Positions 29,864-46,499 of a stretch of DNA of 64,000 nt are shown here, in pieces. The stretch is from positions 1 to 64,000 of the forward strand of contig JAHFWL010001243.1 of assembly GCA_021292165.1 (NCBI GenBank), written 5' to 3'. A program made the translations under genes and the position numbers. This DNA comes from Shinisaurus crocodilurus. Lineage: Eukaryota; Chordata; Lepidosauria; Squamata; Shinisauridae. Numbering within the stretch: position 1 is the stretch's first letter; each line of letters opens with the position of its first letter. A model generated the notes under the pieces. The model was given only the letters and a program-made list of their open reading frames with translations, did not search any database and was not told the DNA's origin.

Positions 29864-35911
<6,048 letters not shown>

Positions 35912-36043
35912 ACGTAACATCAAAGAACTCACACAGCGGAGCTTTTATATCTGTGCGTAATTACAATTTAACTCATATTTCATGTTGGAAAATTCAAGTA
36001 TGCGGTGCACTGCATAAATGAATGTGGGCATGGAGCCATATTT

Positions 36044-36637
36044 TTTGGGGGCGGGAATGACAGCAAAGCCCCGTGTGTGCGAGATGGGAGATTAAAAAAT
36101 CCTGTTCCCGTGTGTAGACGCCCATAAATCCACACACAGAAGTTCAGAGCTTTCTCTCCCTCTCTGCGCAGCGTGCAGCGTTTCGGTTGCAAACAGCCAG
36201 CCAGCTCCTGTAATCTGATTCCAGCTGCCAGTTCCCCCAGTTTGTAGATTCCATGTAGTAAGGAAATAACTCTGTAACTCCACAGGTCTATTCTACCTGT
36301 TTATTTACTTTAGCAAATAATATTCTACAGAGTATACATTCCTAGTTACAGTCCATGTGCAGAGTACAATGCATAGCAAGCATTTATTCCAGTGGAGCAA
36401 GGTTGGCTTTACTCCACCTCAGCAAAGACGTTACATGGTTGCATAAGTCCAGCAAGCAAAAGTCAGAAAAAAAGAGTGAAGAGAGAGCACAGTTCTGCTT
36501 CTCTCTAAAATGGTTCCAGACAGAAAAACAAGTCAGTACGTCACCAGAAAGCATAAACCATGTGACAGGCTCCTACATATTTCCAGTTAGCAAAAGCAAG
36601 ACAATCATTCATACACAGAGAGACCGACAGACAGGCA
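36044..36637. other. DNA beyond the right arm, no gene
   Basis: Arm homology stops at GAGCCATATTT. A small inverted match to 6,325-6,390 lies at 36,575-36,640. Nothing else recognised. Confidence 0.45.
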
Positions 36638-37008
36638 TGTCAAGGACTTAAATTGTTAAGTTGTCCTTGTGGCAGAAAGAGTCGAGAAGTTAGCCTGGCG
36701 CTGTGCACCTGTGTGAGTGTACAAGGCTCATTAGCTCAAGGACAAATTCCTAGGCAGGGAGCCGCTTATCTGTGAGCTGCGTTATTCTTCTGTTGCCTCT
36801 GTGGGTCACTGGTCGGCAGCCAGTGTTTCAGCTCTCCGCTCTCTGTATGTATTACTTTATGGAAGACTGTGCCTGTTGCATGGGGCTCTCTGCAACTGCT
36901 CCGTAAATATTTCTGATATGCTTAAAAGCCTCAGTAAAGGACTTTGCTGAAGAACATCTGAGTCTCCTTGTCATCTCTGCACATGCTCTAGGACAGCCAT
37001 ATCTGACA
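36638..37008 (+). repeat. Possible retroviral-type LTR
   Basis: Ends TGTCA...TGACA. Near the 3' side it has GCTTAAAAGCCTCAGTAAAGG and then CTGAGTCTCCTTGTC, which resembles an LTR polyadenylation and R/U5 region. No coding sequence or clear target duplication flanks it, so it may be a solo or fragmentary LTR. Confidence 0.4.
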
Positions 37009-37830
37009 CGTTTTCACAAGAAATGCAGCCAAAAAAAAAGCAGTTCTTCTCCAGCTGCTGGCCATGCTTTCTGGAGACGATAAGAATGGGAATCCAACAC
37101 ATCTGAAGGTTGGGGAAAGCTCATAAAAAGTAATCGTGATAAGACAGCTGTAATGGCGAAGAGGCGGACAGCACAATCCTATACACGTGTACTCAGAAGT
37201 AAGTCCCGCTGAGTTCAATGGGCTTCACTCCCAGGTAAGCGTGCACAGGGCTGCAAGCGAAATCTCGTTGACTCTCAGATCCTCCCCAAATGCACAGCAC
37301 TGCAGTCGCGCACGCCACTCTCGCCCATCCTCGGCTTGGCCTGCCTGCGACCTTCGGCAGACCACTGGAAGGTGCTACTTGCTTTCGCTCCACGCATAAA
37401 GCGGACACGTGGAATCGGAGCAGGGCTGCATCAGCTGGCCTCATTGCATCGATTCGAGACATCGATGAGACGGGGGCTTCAATGCACGCGTGCCCCGACC
37501 GACACACAAGGATTGGGTGTGGCTGGCCGGCATAACTCCACTCCCAGCACCGCATGGATTTGCTCCATGCAGGGCCGGCCCATGGTGTTTTGCTGCCTGA
37601 GGCAAAGGACTAGATTGCCCCCACCCACCCATTCCATATACGGAAGGCAACCAAACTAGCAGTTGAACGGCTTCTCTGCAAGAGGCATTTATTGTGTGCT
37701 CGTGATTCCTCACTCACAGCAGTCTGTGGGTGCTTTACACGACATCCTTCTCCTCCAGGGCTTTGCAACCATTTCCCTGGCTTCTTTTAGTTCGAGGGAT
37801 GCCCGGTATTATCTGGAAATCACCCTAAGT
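37009..37830. other. Intergenic DNA with dispersed repeat piece
   Basis: GTAAGTCCCGCTGAGTTCAATGGGCTTCAC at 37,199-37,228 is a phrase common in squamate dispersed repeats; a related piece is at 56,225. No gene recognised. Confidence 0.45.
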
Positions 37831-38104
37831 CACAGGGGTCGGCAACCCGCGGCTCCGGAGCCGCATGCGGCTCTTTCAAGCCTTTGCCGCGGCTCCGGAC
37901 AAGGCTGCCCTGCTCCGCCGCCGCCGCCTCGGGGGGGCAGCCCGATTTTGCTCTTCTGAGCGGCGCGGAGCGCTCTCCGCGCCTCCGCGCCGCTCTAGCT
38001 GCCGCCGCCGCCGCCACAGTCATTCCCGGAGCTGCTGAAGCCGCCGCGTCACGTCCGCCGCCGCCGCCGCGTCACGTCCGCCGCCGCCGCTACGTCACAT
38101 CCCC

Positions 38105-38395
38105 GATTTTGGCGGGGGAACTTTGGCGGGGTGAACTTTGGCGCGGCAGCAGCACCCCCCCCCCGGGACTTTGGCGGGGCGGGTGAACTTTGGCGCGGCA
38201 GCAGCACCCCCCCCCCCCGGGACTTTGGCGGGCGGGTGAACTTTGGCGCGGCAGCAGCACCCCCCCCCCGAAACTTTGGCGGGGCGGGTGAACTTTGGCG
38301 CGGCAGCAGCACACACCCCCCGGGACTTTGGCGGGGCGGGTGAACTTTGGCGCGGCAGCAGCAGCACCCCCCCCCCGGGCAGCAGGGACGGTGAG
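38105..38395. repeat. GC-rich minisatellite, about 52-bp unit
   Basis: About five copies of a unit with GGGACTTTGGCGGGGCGGG, then TGAACTTTGGCGCGGCAGC and a C-run of 8-12. C-run length and one unit (GAAACTTT) vary. Open frames across it are composition artefacts. Confidence 0.85.
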
Positions 38396-38572
38396 CGGCA
38401 GAAGAGAGGAGGGCTCCTGCACGCGCCAAAGTCCCCTCCCCCCCGCCCACAACATAGCGCGGGGTCCAGCGTGTCGAGGGACCAGCGTGGCCGGCTCGCT
38501 GCGGAGAGCACAAGCAGGCGAGGAGGCAGGTAGGCCTGCGTGAAAGCAGTAATGATTAGAAAAAAAGGGGGG

Positions 38573-38745
38573 ATTTCATAGATTTCATAGATCATCGAGT
38601 TGGAAGGAGCCTACAAGGCCATCGAGTCCAACCCCCTGCTCAATGCAGGAAACTAGAGGAGGGGTCTCCCATCCAAGTAACAACCAGGCTTGACCCTGCT
38701 TAGCTTTCCACACTCAGACAAGCTGAGCCAGCATAAGCCACAGGC
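38573..38745 (-). repeat. 5S-rRNA-derived SINE, nested
   Basis: Reverse of the 1,850-2,042 type; its tail (ATAGATTTCATAGATCATCG) lies at the low-coordinate end. Inserted between the two minisatellites of the hAT element. Confidence 0.8.
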
Positions 38746-38754
38746 CTGTATATA

Positions 38755-39540
38755 AAGAGGGTGTTTCTGGTGGATGATGAGGGTGCTACTGCTGGATGGT
38801 GCTGATGATGGGATGCTACTGCTTGGGGGGGGGATGTTGCTGGTGGCATCCCATCATCCACCAGCAACACCCTCCCCCCCAGCAGTAGCACACCCATCAT
38901 CCACCAGCAAATCCTGCTGATGGATGATGAGGGGTGCTATTACCACATGGAGGGTGTTTCTGGTGGATGATGAGGGTGCTACTGCTGGATGGTGCTGATG
39001 ATGGGATGCTACTGCTGGGGGGGGTGTTGCTGGTGGCATCCCATCATCCACCAGCAACACCCTCCCCCCCAGCAGTAGCACACCCATCATCCACCAGCAA
39101 ATCCTGCTGATGGATGATGAGGGGTGCTATTACCACATGGAGGGTGTTTCTGGTGGATGATGAGGGTGCTAATGCTGGATGGTGCTGATGATGGGATGCT
39201 ACTGCTGGGGGTGTGTGTTGCTGGTGGCATCCCATCATCCACCAGCAACACCCTCCCCCCCAGCAGTAGCACACCCATCATCCACCAGCAAATCCTGCTG
39301 ATGGATGATGAGGGGTGCTATTACCACATGGAGGGTGTTTCTGGTGGATGATGAGGGTGCTACTGCTGGATGGTGCTGATGATGGGATGCTACTGCTGGG
39401 GGGGGTGTTGCTGGTGGCATCCCATCATCCACCAGCAACACCCTCCCCCCCAGCAGTAGCACACCCATCATCCACCAGCAAATCCTGCTGATGGATGATG
39501 AGGGGTGCTATTACCACATGGAGGGTGTTTCTGGTGGATG
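38755..39540. repeat. 191-bp tandem repeat with internal dyads
   Basis: Four units and a partial one; unit starts (AGGGTGTTTCTGG) at 38,758, 38,951, 39,141, 39,332 and 39,522. Each unit holds inverted pieces: GGTGGATGATG versus CATCATCCACC, and GCTACTGCTGG versus CCAGCAGTAGC, so single strands could fold into stable hairpins. Units are nearly identical, which suggests recent expansion. Confidence 0.92.
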
Positions 39541-39652
39541 CAGTGTTATATTTGTTTTAAATGTCACAATGGTTTTGCGGCTCCCAGTTTTTTTTTTTTC
39601 TTCGGAAACGGGTCCAAGTGGCTCTTTTTGTCTTAAAGGTTGCAGACCCCTG

Positions 39653-41540
39653 CCCTAAGAGAAGCTCGTGTGTTTGTTGCGCAATTCCGCTATACCGCAG
39701 CGCCACCTTGTGGTTGCATAATGGAACATACGGAAAGCCCGAGAAAGAAAAATCCCGGGGGGGGGGGACACACACGTGTAAAGGAGCCGATCTTAATCAA
39801 GCAAAGAATCCAGAAGCAGAAGCCTCGGGAAAGTGGCAGGTGAAAAGCCACTTTATGTTTATTTATTGTTATATTTGTTACTCGCCCATCTGGCCGGTTA
39901 CTCTGGCTTGTTGGGGAGGCGTGCCTTTCATTGGTTTGGTGAAATTCTGAGCAGTGCTTAAAAAGTTGTTAAGCTTTTTTTCTGCCCCATGAAAGCCTGT
40001 GGCAACAACTGCTGGCAAAGTTATGCCGGGCATGCTCAGTTTTACTCTGAAGCTGGAATGCTGCCAGTGCTTCAGAATTCCAACACAGAGGGCACCTGTG
40101 TGCAAAGCCGATTCCATTAATGGGATGTGAGATTGCACATTACCACATGGACCCTGGCATGGGGTGGGTGGGTAGGGAGACTTTAATCCTTTGCACCCCC
40201 GGGGTGTGTGCTGTGGTCACAATCTTGATCAGCCCACCCCCCATGCTTCCAATTTACATTGCCAAAAAGGCATCCATTTGTAAGGTAAAGTGCAGGCATA
40301 GGGCAAAAGGTTAAAGCCCCCTACGCCCCACGTTAGGGTCCTGATCCGTATGAGGTCCAATGAGCTTACTTTTGAGTAAGCCCCCCAAACCAGAGACACC
40401 TCGCTACATCTTTAAAGTAGCACGTGGTTAGATCCACGGGGGTTTTGGAGGGGTGGAACGCACAGGCGGAAGGGGAGGCAGAAGGACCGGGGTCTTACAC
40501 CCCCTTTCTAAAGCAGAAATGTAGCACAAGGGCCCCAATCCCTGATCTTCCTTTCCACATGCGGGCTGGGGCCCATGTGCTGAGGGCCCCAATCCCTGCT
40601 GTCACAATTGGATAGAGTTGGAGTTCGTACCCCTAATTACCAGTTGCACCAAACCCACAATACACCGAGAGGTGCTAGGATCTTTTGCTGGAGTCCAACG
40701 TGCGTTGCTTGTGAGAGTGGGCTCCCTACTTATCTCTATAATAAAACAGACACACTCAGAAAATACAAGGATACTTTTATTACATGAAGGATAGAACAGA
40801 CACAGATTCCTTGATATAGTCTCTTAACTTTTGAAATACAAGCATTAATGGCAAGGCAGCAATTAACCATTCATACTCCTACGCTATAACTCTAAGAGAG
40901 AGAAGATCTTAACCTAATAGCTGGATAGCAATAAGATTGGAGACTTGAGCTCCATGCTACAAAGAAAGGGAGAGAATTCAGAGACCCCAAAGGCATACAG
41001 CTGTTCCTGTCCTTGTCCTGCGGAGTCGACAGCAACTCTCAGGCAGGTAAAGGTGAGCTATGAGCTAATCTCCATTCCAAAACCCCACAATTCTTATACT
41101 CTTTCCTCCTGGTTTGTCCTATGGAGAGGGGAAGGGTCCCTCTAGTGAGCAAGTCACTCTTGATGTGTCATGTCCTAAATTAATCCCCCTGTTGTTGTAT
41201 TGTGTTTCCCTTTAGTTAGACATTTCTTCCTGACTAAAAATAACCATATTCTGTGCAATATTTTCTCCTGTGTCTACCTCCTGCCTTTCCTTAATCCATA
41301 AACTCATCATCACACTGAGTATTGATTTAGCCTGCAGTCTGATTCCCTGCTGGGCATGTGTTTAAACCCCTTTAGGCTAATATCTCCAGTTTGGATTGCC
41401 ATCTGCATGTTATCTCCATTTCAATTCAGACATTCCTCCTTTCTCAATCTCTCTCTCATGTATTCTCACACTCTCAGTCCAGAGGTTACTCCAGTTCATA
41501 CTTGACCCCAATGTCCCATAAGTCAACGCTCTGGGCCTAT
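39653..41540. other. Intergenic DNA, no gene recognised
   Basis: Mixed repeats. GGGAGACTTTAATCCTTTGC at 40,175-40,195 has a relative at 41,969-41,985. The stretch 40,600-41,300 begins TGTCACAATTGG and might be an LTR fragment, but no partner end could be fixed. Confidence 0.4.
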
Positions 41541-41544
41541 ATAA

Positions 41545-41725
41545 ATGATAGATTTCATAGATCTGATAGAGTTGGAAGGGGCCTACAAGGCCATCGAGTC
41601 CAACCCCCTGCTCACTACAGGAAACTAGAGGAGGGGTCTGCCATCCAAGTAATAACCAGGCCTGACCCTGCTTAGCTTTCCACACTCAGACAAGCTGAGC
41701 CAGCGTAAGCCACAAGCCTGTCTAT
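41545..41725 (-). repeat. 5S-rRNA-derived SINE
   Basis: Reverse of the 1,850-2,042 family: ATAGATTTCATAGATCTGAT tail, CR1-like body, then the 5S-like head (CTGACCCTGCTTAGCTTTCC). Confidence 0.8.
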
Positions 41726-42343
41726 TTTTAATACGTATACCATTCATAACACTGCTGTTGCTTCCTGTGTGGTGGGAGAAGGATGTGCGTGTTCCACGCC
41801 AGGAGTATGCACACATCACACTGAACATGTGTCCGCAATGAGATACTCTCACTAAGACGGTTGTGAGAGCGGCTAGCCCTATCCAGTCATTCCCACACGT
41901 AAGCTCTACACAGGAGGAGCGGGAGCAATCAGGGATTGGGACCCTAGCGTGGGTTGGGGTAGGGGGACTTTAACCCTTTGCCCCCCACTGTGCTCCCAGT
42001 CTGCATCAACAAGATGGTTGGGTGGATAAATGGGGTCAACCCCATGTTCACGGCCTCCCTGGACCTCTTTGGGAGTACGGGTGGGATGCAGGTGTGAGCA
42101 AGGGACAGGAAAAGGATGAAACAAGCGAGGGACACATTACCTTGGGACACTCCTGGCAGTTGTTCGGTAACAGCCCGTACCCTTCAGAGCTTGCAACACA
42201 CCTCCTCCCAACGACACGGGGCATCCCACAAGATTTCAACAGCTCTCAAGGCACAATAAATATGGGATCTCTCCCTTTCCAATCCATTGCCTCTTTGACT
42301 TCTCTTCCAGTGTCTCCAAGATTCTTGGCAGCCTCCTCCAGCC

Positions 42344-42757
42344 ATGAAGATCTTCTGCCTTCTCTCTTCTGTTTTCCTCCTGCTGCTGCTGCTGGTGGCA
42401 CCAGGTGAGATCCTCCCGGCTCCTCTTCTCTGAGCTATGCAGCTCTCTCTGCTTTGCGTGGGGAAGACGGTGGGTCAGGGCCAGTTTCCCGGACAAGGGC
42501 CCTTCTCTCTCTGAGGTCTCCTATGGCCTCAAAGGGTAGCACGGTGCTTGCGAGGGAGCATCTCTCTCTGGGAAAGGCTTGTGGCTCTCAAGTGTTTTCT
42601 GTCTCTTGAGTTGTGCCTTCTCTTTCTTCTAGATTTCAGCCAAGCCCAAGGGATTTGTGGCGGCCATCGGCTCACTTGCAAACCTCTCCATTGCCGGTAT
42701 TATGAAATCTGGATTAACTTAAGATGTCCATCTGGGCAGGTTTGCTGCCAAGGGTGA
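42344..42757 (+). CDS. Beta-defensin (two coding exons)
   Basis: Secreted cationic host-defence peptide. Coding exon 1 (42,344-42,404) encodes a Leu-rich signal peptide; donor CCAG|GTGAGA, intron of 228 bp, acceptor TTCTTCTAG, coding exon 2 (42,633-42,757). The phase-1 join gives 61 residues. The mature part has six cysteines spaced C-x6-C-x4-C-x10-C-x5-CC with a Gly-Gly after the first, the beta-defensin pattern also seen in squamate crotamine-like relatives. The only ATG in a good context opens the signal peptide, and an acceptor-like TTCCAG at 42,305-42,310 suggests an upstream non-coding exon. The stop overlaps a donor-like GG|GTGAGG, so a further small exon is possible. It lies alone between zinc-finger units B and C. 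Confidence 0.85.
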
Positions 42758-42759
42758 GG

Positions 42760-44075
42760 CCACTCATGAGGATATTCTAAAATTAATCAAATTGTTACTG
42801 TATACATGAGAATAATTCTAGAGGAGATGCGAAATGTATCACTTCAATTTCAGTTGCTGTTTTTGCTCATGTTTAATGCTGAAAGAACACCGCAGGGGTG
42901 GCGTATTGATCAGGACCGCAGGGCTTTTAACCCTTTCCTCCTCCACTGCACTCCTGGTGAATATTAAACCCCCCCCCCAGAAGCTTCTGTTAACCCAGGT
43001 GGGAAACCTTCCCTTGGCACCCAAGATCAGTGCCTCATGCAGCAGGAGAGGAAATGTCTGGGGCCGGTTCCTTCGCCCCCCACATTATAACCAGATCCCT
43101 GGGGGCTTCCCACCCACCCACCCACCCACCCCCGGGTTCACCATCAAGTGCTCCATTTTGCACTTTCACTCTTCAGGGTTCACTCTTTCACTCTTCAGGG
43201 TTTGCCCATGAATCGCTCTGTAGCCACAATCCCACACAGAGCACAGCCGCACTTAACGTAGGGATGTGCAATTCAGCAGAATTTGAGCGCACCGAGGTTC
43301 TCCAGTTGTCCCCTCCAACTTCTGTCTGTATCAAACCGTGAGCTTTGTTTTTTATCTGTGGCAGAAATAATAGTGCATGTTTTCTTGGGCGTTTTTGGAA
43401 TGTGCACACTTTGCTCCCACTGCTGAAAGCTTGTTTGTGTGCATTTTTGAATGTACGCATCTTCTCGTGCGCATTTTTCACATGTGCGCATTTCCCTGAC
43501 ATCGTCTTTGTTCATCACAAGCGCAGAAATGTATTGACTTCAACCGCCGATTCCGTTTGGATCCATGTACAGTTCCGGGTGTTGCAACTTAGAAAAGCCT
43601 GCTCAAAGACGAATGGAAAGGAATTCCTCACGCACCCCAACACTGAAGCCCAATTGTGCCAGCAGGTTTATTCCTGCCTAAATCTGCTTGGAATTATAGT
43701 CTTGGCGTTTAGAGATTTCCCTCCCAATGACGTTTTTGCAAGAAGACAGTGTGAGAGAAGCGCATGGGAAGATGCTGTCTGCTTTGAGACTGAGATTGAT
43801 CGCACACGAGGGTCCTTTGGAACAGGTGGGGAGATGGAGGAATTCATCAACTTCTCTTTCTCCCACATTTCAATGGCCAAAATCTCTAGTACTTTCCATC
43901 GCGAATATGAAGAACTTTGAAGGGGGTTGGCAAATCAATATAAATCAATGAACTGAAACGAAATTGTCTTTACAGCTTCTTGGGTGTAACTTTTTCCCAG
44001 TCAGTGAGAAATGGAAATTACACGGTGGTTCCACGTGGCACTGTATCAATGGAGCGATGCGTCATCCGTGGCCTG
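42760..44075. other. Downstream of defensin, no gene recognised
   Basis: CCCACC microsatellite at 43,109-43,132; ordinary mixed sequence with frames up to 191 codons (43,345-43,920) that resemble no family. Confidence 0.45.
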
Positions 44076-44079
44076 CCTT

Positions 44080-44340
44080 TGAGGACTTCTCAGAGACTTC
44101 AATTAGTGGAAAACATGGCAGCCAGAACCCTGACGAGAACAGCCCCATTGGGAAACGCCTCGCCAGCTCTAAAACCGCTTTGCTGGCTTCCTGAGCAATG
44201 TTGGGCACTACTCCAAGCGCTTCTTCGAACATGTAAAGCCGGAACCGGGTATCTGAAGGACTGCTTGCTCCAACATGATCCCGCTGGATCTCTGAGAGTA
44301 GTTTGGATTGTAAGCCCCGTGGGGCAGGGGCCTGTCTTTC
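44080..44340 (+). repeat. LINE C-terminal remnant
   Basis: 'QRLQLVENMAARTLTRTAP' followed by a 'CWLPEQ' and 'YLKDCLLQHDPAGSLRV' pattern matches the C-terminal end of L2/CR1-type ORFs, then GATTGTAAGCCCCGTGGGGC, a usual 3' region motif. Degraded. Confidence 0.55.
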
Positions 44341-44885
44341 TATCTTCTGTGTGCCCCGTGCACTCTGATGGCGGCAGAGCAATTAGAGTGAAATGGCTGA
44401 GGGCTCTGCTCTGGGTGACCCTGTCCGGGACCAGGAGTTTGGAGAGAGGGTCCTCTGGAACCCCCTCCTCAGGGCCGCTCGCTGGGCCCCATCTCTACGG
44501 AATTCTAGACGACTCCTACGATTGTGGCAGAGCAAAACACGCATTAACCACGTGCAGGGGGCTTTCCCCTTTCCAGGGCAGGTGTGTGTGTGTGGGGCTC
44601 CTGGACACCGGCTGTTGCAGCTCTTCCTCATGTTCCTTACCGGGCCGGCCCGGAGGGAGAGCGCCAGCCAGCCCAGGGAGTGAGCAGAGGAGCAGCAGTT
44701 GCCTCCCTGCCCTGCTTACTCAGCTGCCTTTTCTCTCTGGGCAGGGGTGCGGATTGGGCCCAGAGGGAGAGCAAGAGGTGGGGAAGATGGACTCATTGAA
44801 TCACGAAGTTGGACGGGGTCAATTTAGGCCGTTGAGGCCCGGCTCAGTGAAGGAATCCAGTTGCACGGTCTGAGCTGCCTTCTAG
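44341..44885. other. Intergenic DNA, nothing recognised
   Basis: GC-rich, with overlapping frames on both strands and no family match. Confidence 0.4.
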
Positions 44886-44889
44886 CCAG

Positions 44890-45178
44890 TGATCTCCAAC
44901 GAAGCGGACCTTTAACACCAAAGACTCTAGTCGGCCTAGATGCATCCTGCATATATGAATAAACGGACTGTAAGTGAAACTAATAAATGTCCTTATTAGT
45001 TTTAAACCTTGTATGGACAATCTGTTCCTTTTACGAGCCTTTCAGCAGGGTTTAGCAACCCACGTGGTGATAACCAGTTTCAGTAACAAGGCTGTGCAGA
45101 AGGGGTGGAAATTGGCTTCATCCTAACCAGCATAGGACCGACTCCTTTTCATATCCTCCAACAGAAAAGGGCAGCTAA
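44890..45178 (+). repeat. Long repeat, also at the window end
   Basis: Nearly identical to 63,712-64,000, starting at TGATCTCCAA and containing AATAAACGGACT and AATAAATGTCC. Identity unknown; it leads straight into LINE 3' sequence at 45,155. Confidence 0.75.
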
Positions 45179-45750
45179 AATGATCCAGGGGCTGGAGCAA
45201 CTCCCCTAGGAGGAAAGGTGACAGCAGCTGCGATGGTTTAGCAGAGCAAAAAAGCGAGTAAGGGGAGACATGACAGAAGTGTATAAATTTATGCATGGTG
45301 TGGGGAAAGTGCACAGGGAGACATTTTTCTCCCTCTCTCATAATACTAGAACCCAAACGGGTCATGCCATGAAGCTGTTTAGTGGGAGATACAGGACAGA
45401 TAAAAGGAAGGACATCTTCACACAGCGCGTAGTTAAACTACGGGATTCACTTTCACAAGATGCAGTGATGGCCACCAATTTGGAGGGCTTCAAACGGGGA
45501 TTGGACAAATTCATGGAGGAGAAGGCCACTGGTGGCTACTAGTCCTGACAGGCTATGAGCTCCTCCAGTATCAGAGGCAGTATGCTCAAGTACACCAGTG
45601 GCTGGGGAACATGGGCAGGAGGGTGCCGCTGCACTCATGCCCTGCTAGTGGGATCCCGTCGGCAGCTGGTAGGTCACTGTGTGAACAGAGTGCTGGACTA
45701 GTAGGACCCTTGGTCTGATCCAGCATGGCTCTTCTGATGTTCTTATGAAG
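45155..45750 (+). mobile_element. CR1-type LINE 3' end
   Basis: The C-terminal frame reads 'SHNTRTQTGHAMKLF', 'RYRTDKRKDIFTQRVV' and 'FKRGLDKFMEE', then the 3' UTR GGCTGGGGAACATGGG to GATGTTCTTATGA. This 3' tail is the source of the many short copies in the window. Confidence 0.7.
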
Positions 45751-45889
45751 AAGAAAAAGAAAAAAACCCATTACACTGTGAATTATGGGAACTCTCTCTT
45801 TGTTTCTCTATCCCTCGCGTGTCTGTCTGTCTTTCTGTCTCTATGTGTATGAATGATTGTCTTGGTTTTGCTAACTGGAAATATGTGTT

Positions 45890-46108
45890 CAATAGAGTGT
45901 TGCTCTGGGACTCGGGAGATTCGGGTTCTAGTCCCCACTCGGCCACGAAACTCACTGGGTGACTTTGCGCCAATCACTGACTCTCTGCCTAACCAACCTC
46001 ACAGGGTTGTTGTGAGGATAAAATGGAGAGGAGGAGGAGGAGGATTCTGTAAGCCGCCTTGGGTTCCTTGCAGGAAAAAAGGAAGGGTATAAATGTAATA
46101 AATAAAAT
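45890..46108 (+). repeat. tRNA-derived SINE, unit C copy
   Basis: Same element and position as 6,390-6,608 in unit A. Confidence 0.7.
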
Positions 46109-46304
46109 AAATACATAGAGAGATTTGCAACTCAGGAACACTTAAGTGAGAAAATCAAACCAGCCATGTGATATAGGAAGATACTGTCTAGTTCAATATA
46201 TCTCACTATGCATTAATTTACGAGAAACAAAGGTGAACTACATTAATATTTCTTTTGTTGCTTTAGCTTCAGCACATAAATATGGCTCCATGCCCGCATT
46301 CCTT

Positions 46305-46470
46305 TATTTATTTATTTTTTATTTATTTATTTATTTTATTTATACCCCGCCTTTTTTCCAGCAAGGAATACAAGGCGGCTTACATAATCCTTCTCCTCCT
46401 CTTCCTCCTCTCCATTTTATCCTCACAACAACCCTGTGAGGTAGGTTAGGCTGAGAGTCAGTGACTGGCT
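46305..46470 (-). repeat. SINE fragment private to unit C
   Basis: Reverse-oriented tail and body of the same tRNA-derived SINE family: TTTATTTATTTA run, then CCTTGTATTCC-like and CCTCACAACAACCCTGTGAGG. It interrupts the 3' flank 30 bp beyond the unit C stop. Confidence 0.7.
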
Positions 46471-46499
46471 AAAAGCTCCGCTGTGTGAGTTCTTTGATG

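Larger units (their letters stand above)
37831..39652. mobile_element. hAT-type element carrying two minisatellites
   Basis: Ends CAGGGGTCGGCAACC (from 37,833) and, reversed, CAGGGGTCTGCAACC (to 39,652), a hAT-type inverted repeat. Flanks CCCTAAGT (37,823-37,830) and CCCTAAGA (39,653-39,660) fit an 8-bp target duplication with one mismatch. The interior is GC-rich, then a minisatellite of about 52 bp, a 5S-SINE and a 191-bp tandem repeat. No transposase. Confidence 0.75.

Noticed and set aside
38049..38595. Long Gly/Ala/Arg-rich frames on both strands
   Set aside because: Produced by the GC-rich minisatellite; all frames are open because of composition.
37823..39660. Perfect 8-bp target duplication for the larger hAT-type element
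   Set aside because: CCCTAAGT and CCCTAAGA differ at one base and the left end has two extra bases before CAGGGG, so I claim only a probable duplication.
40600..41300. Possible LTR starting TGTCACAATTGG
   Set aside because: No matching CA end, target duplication or internal sequence could be fixed.
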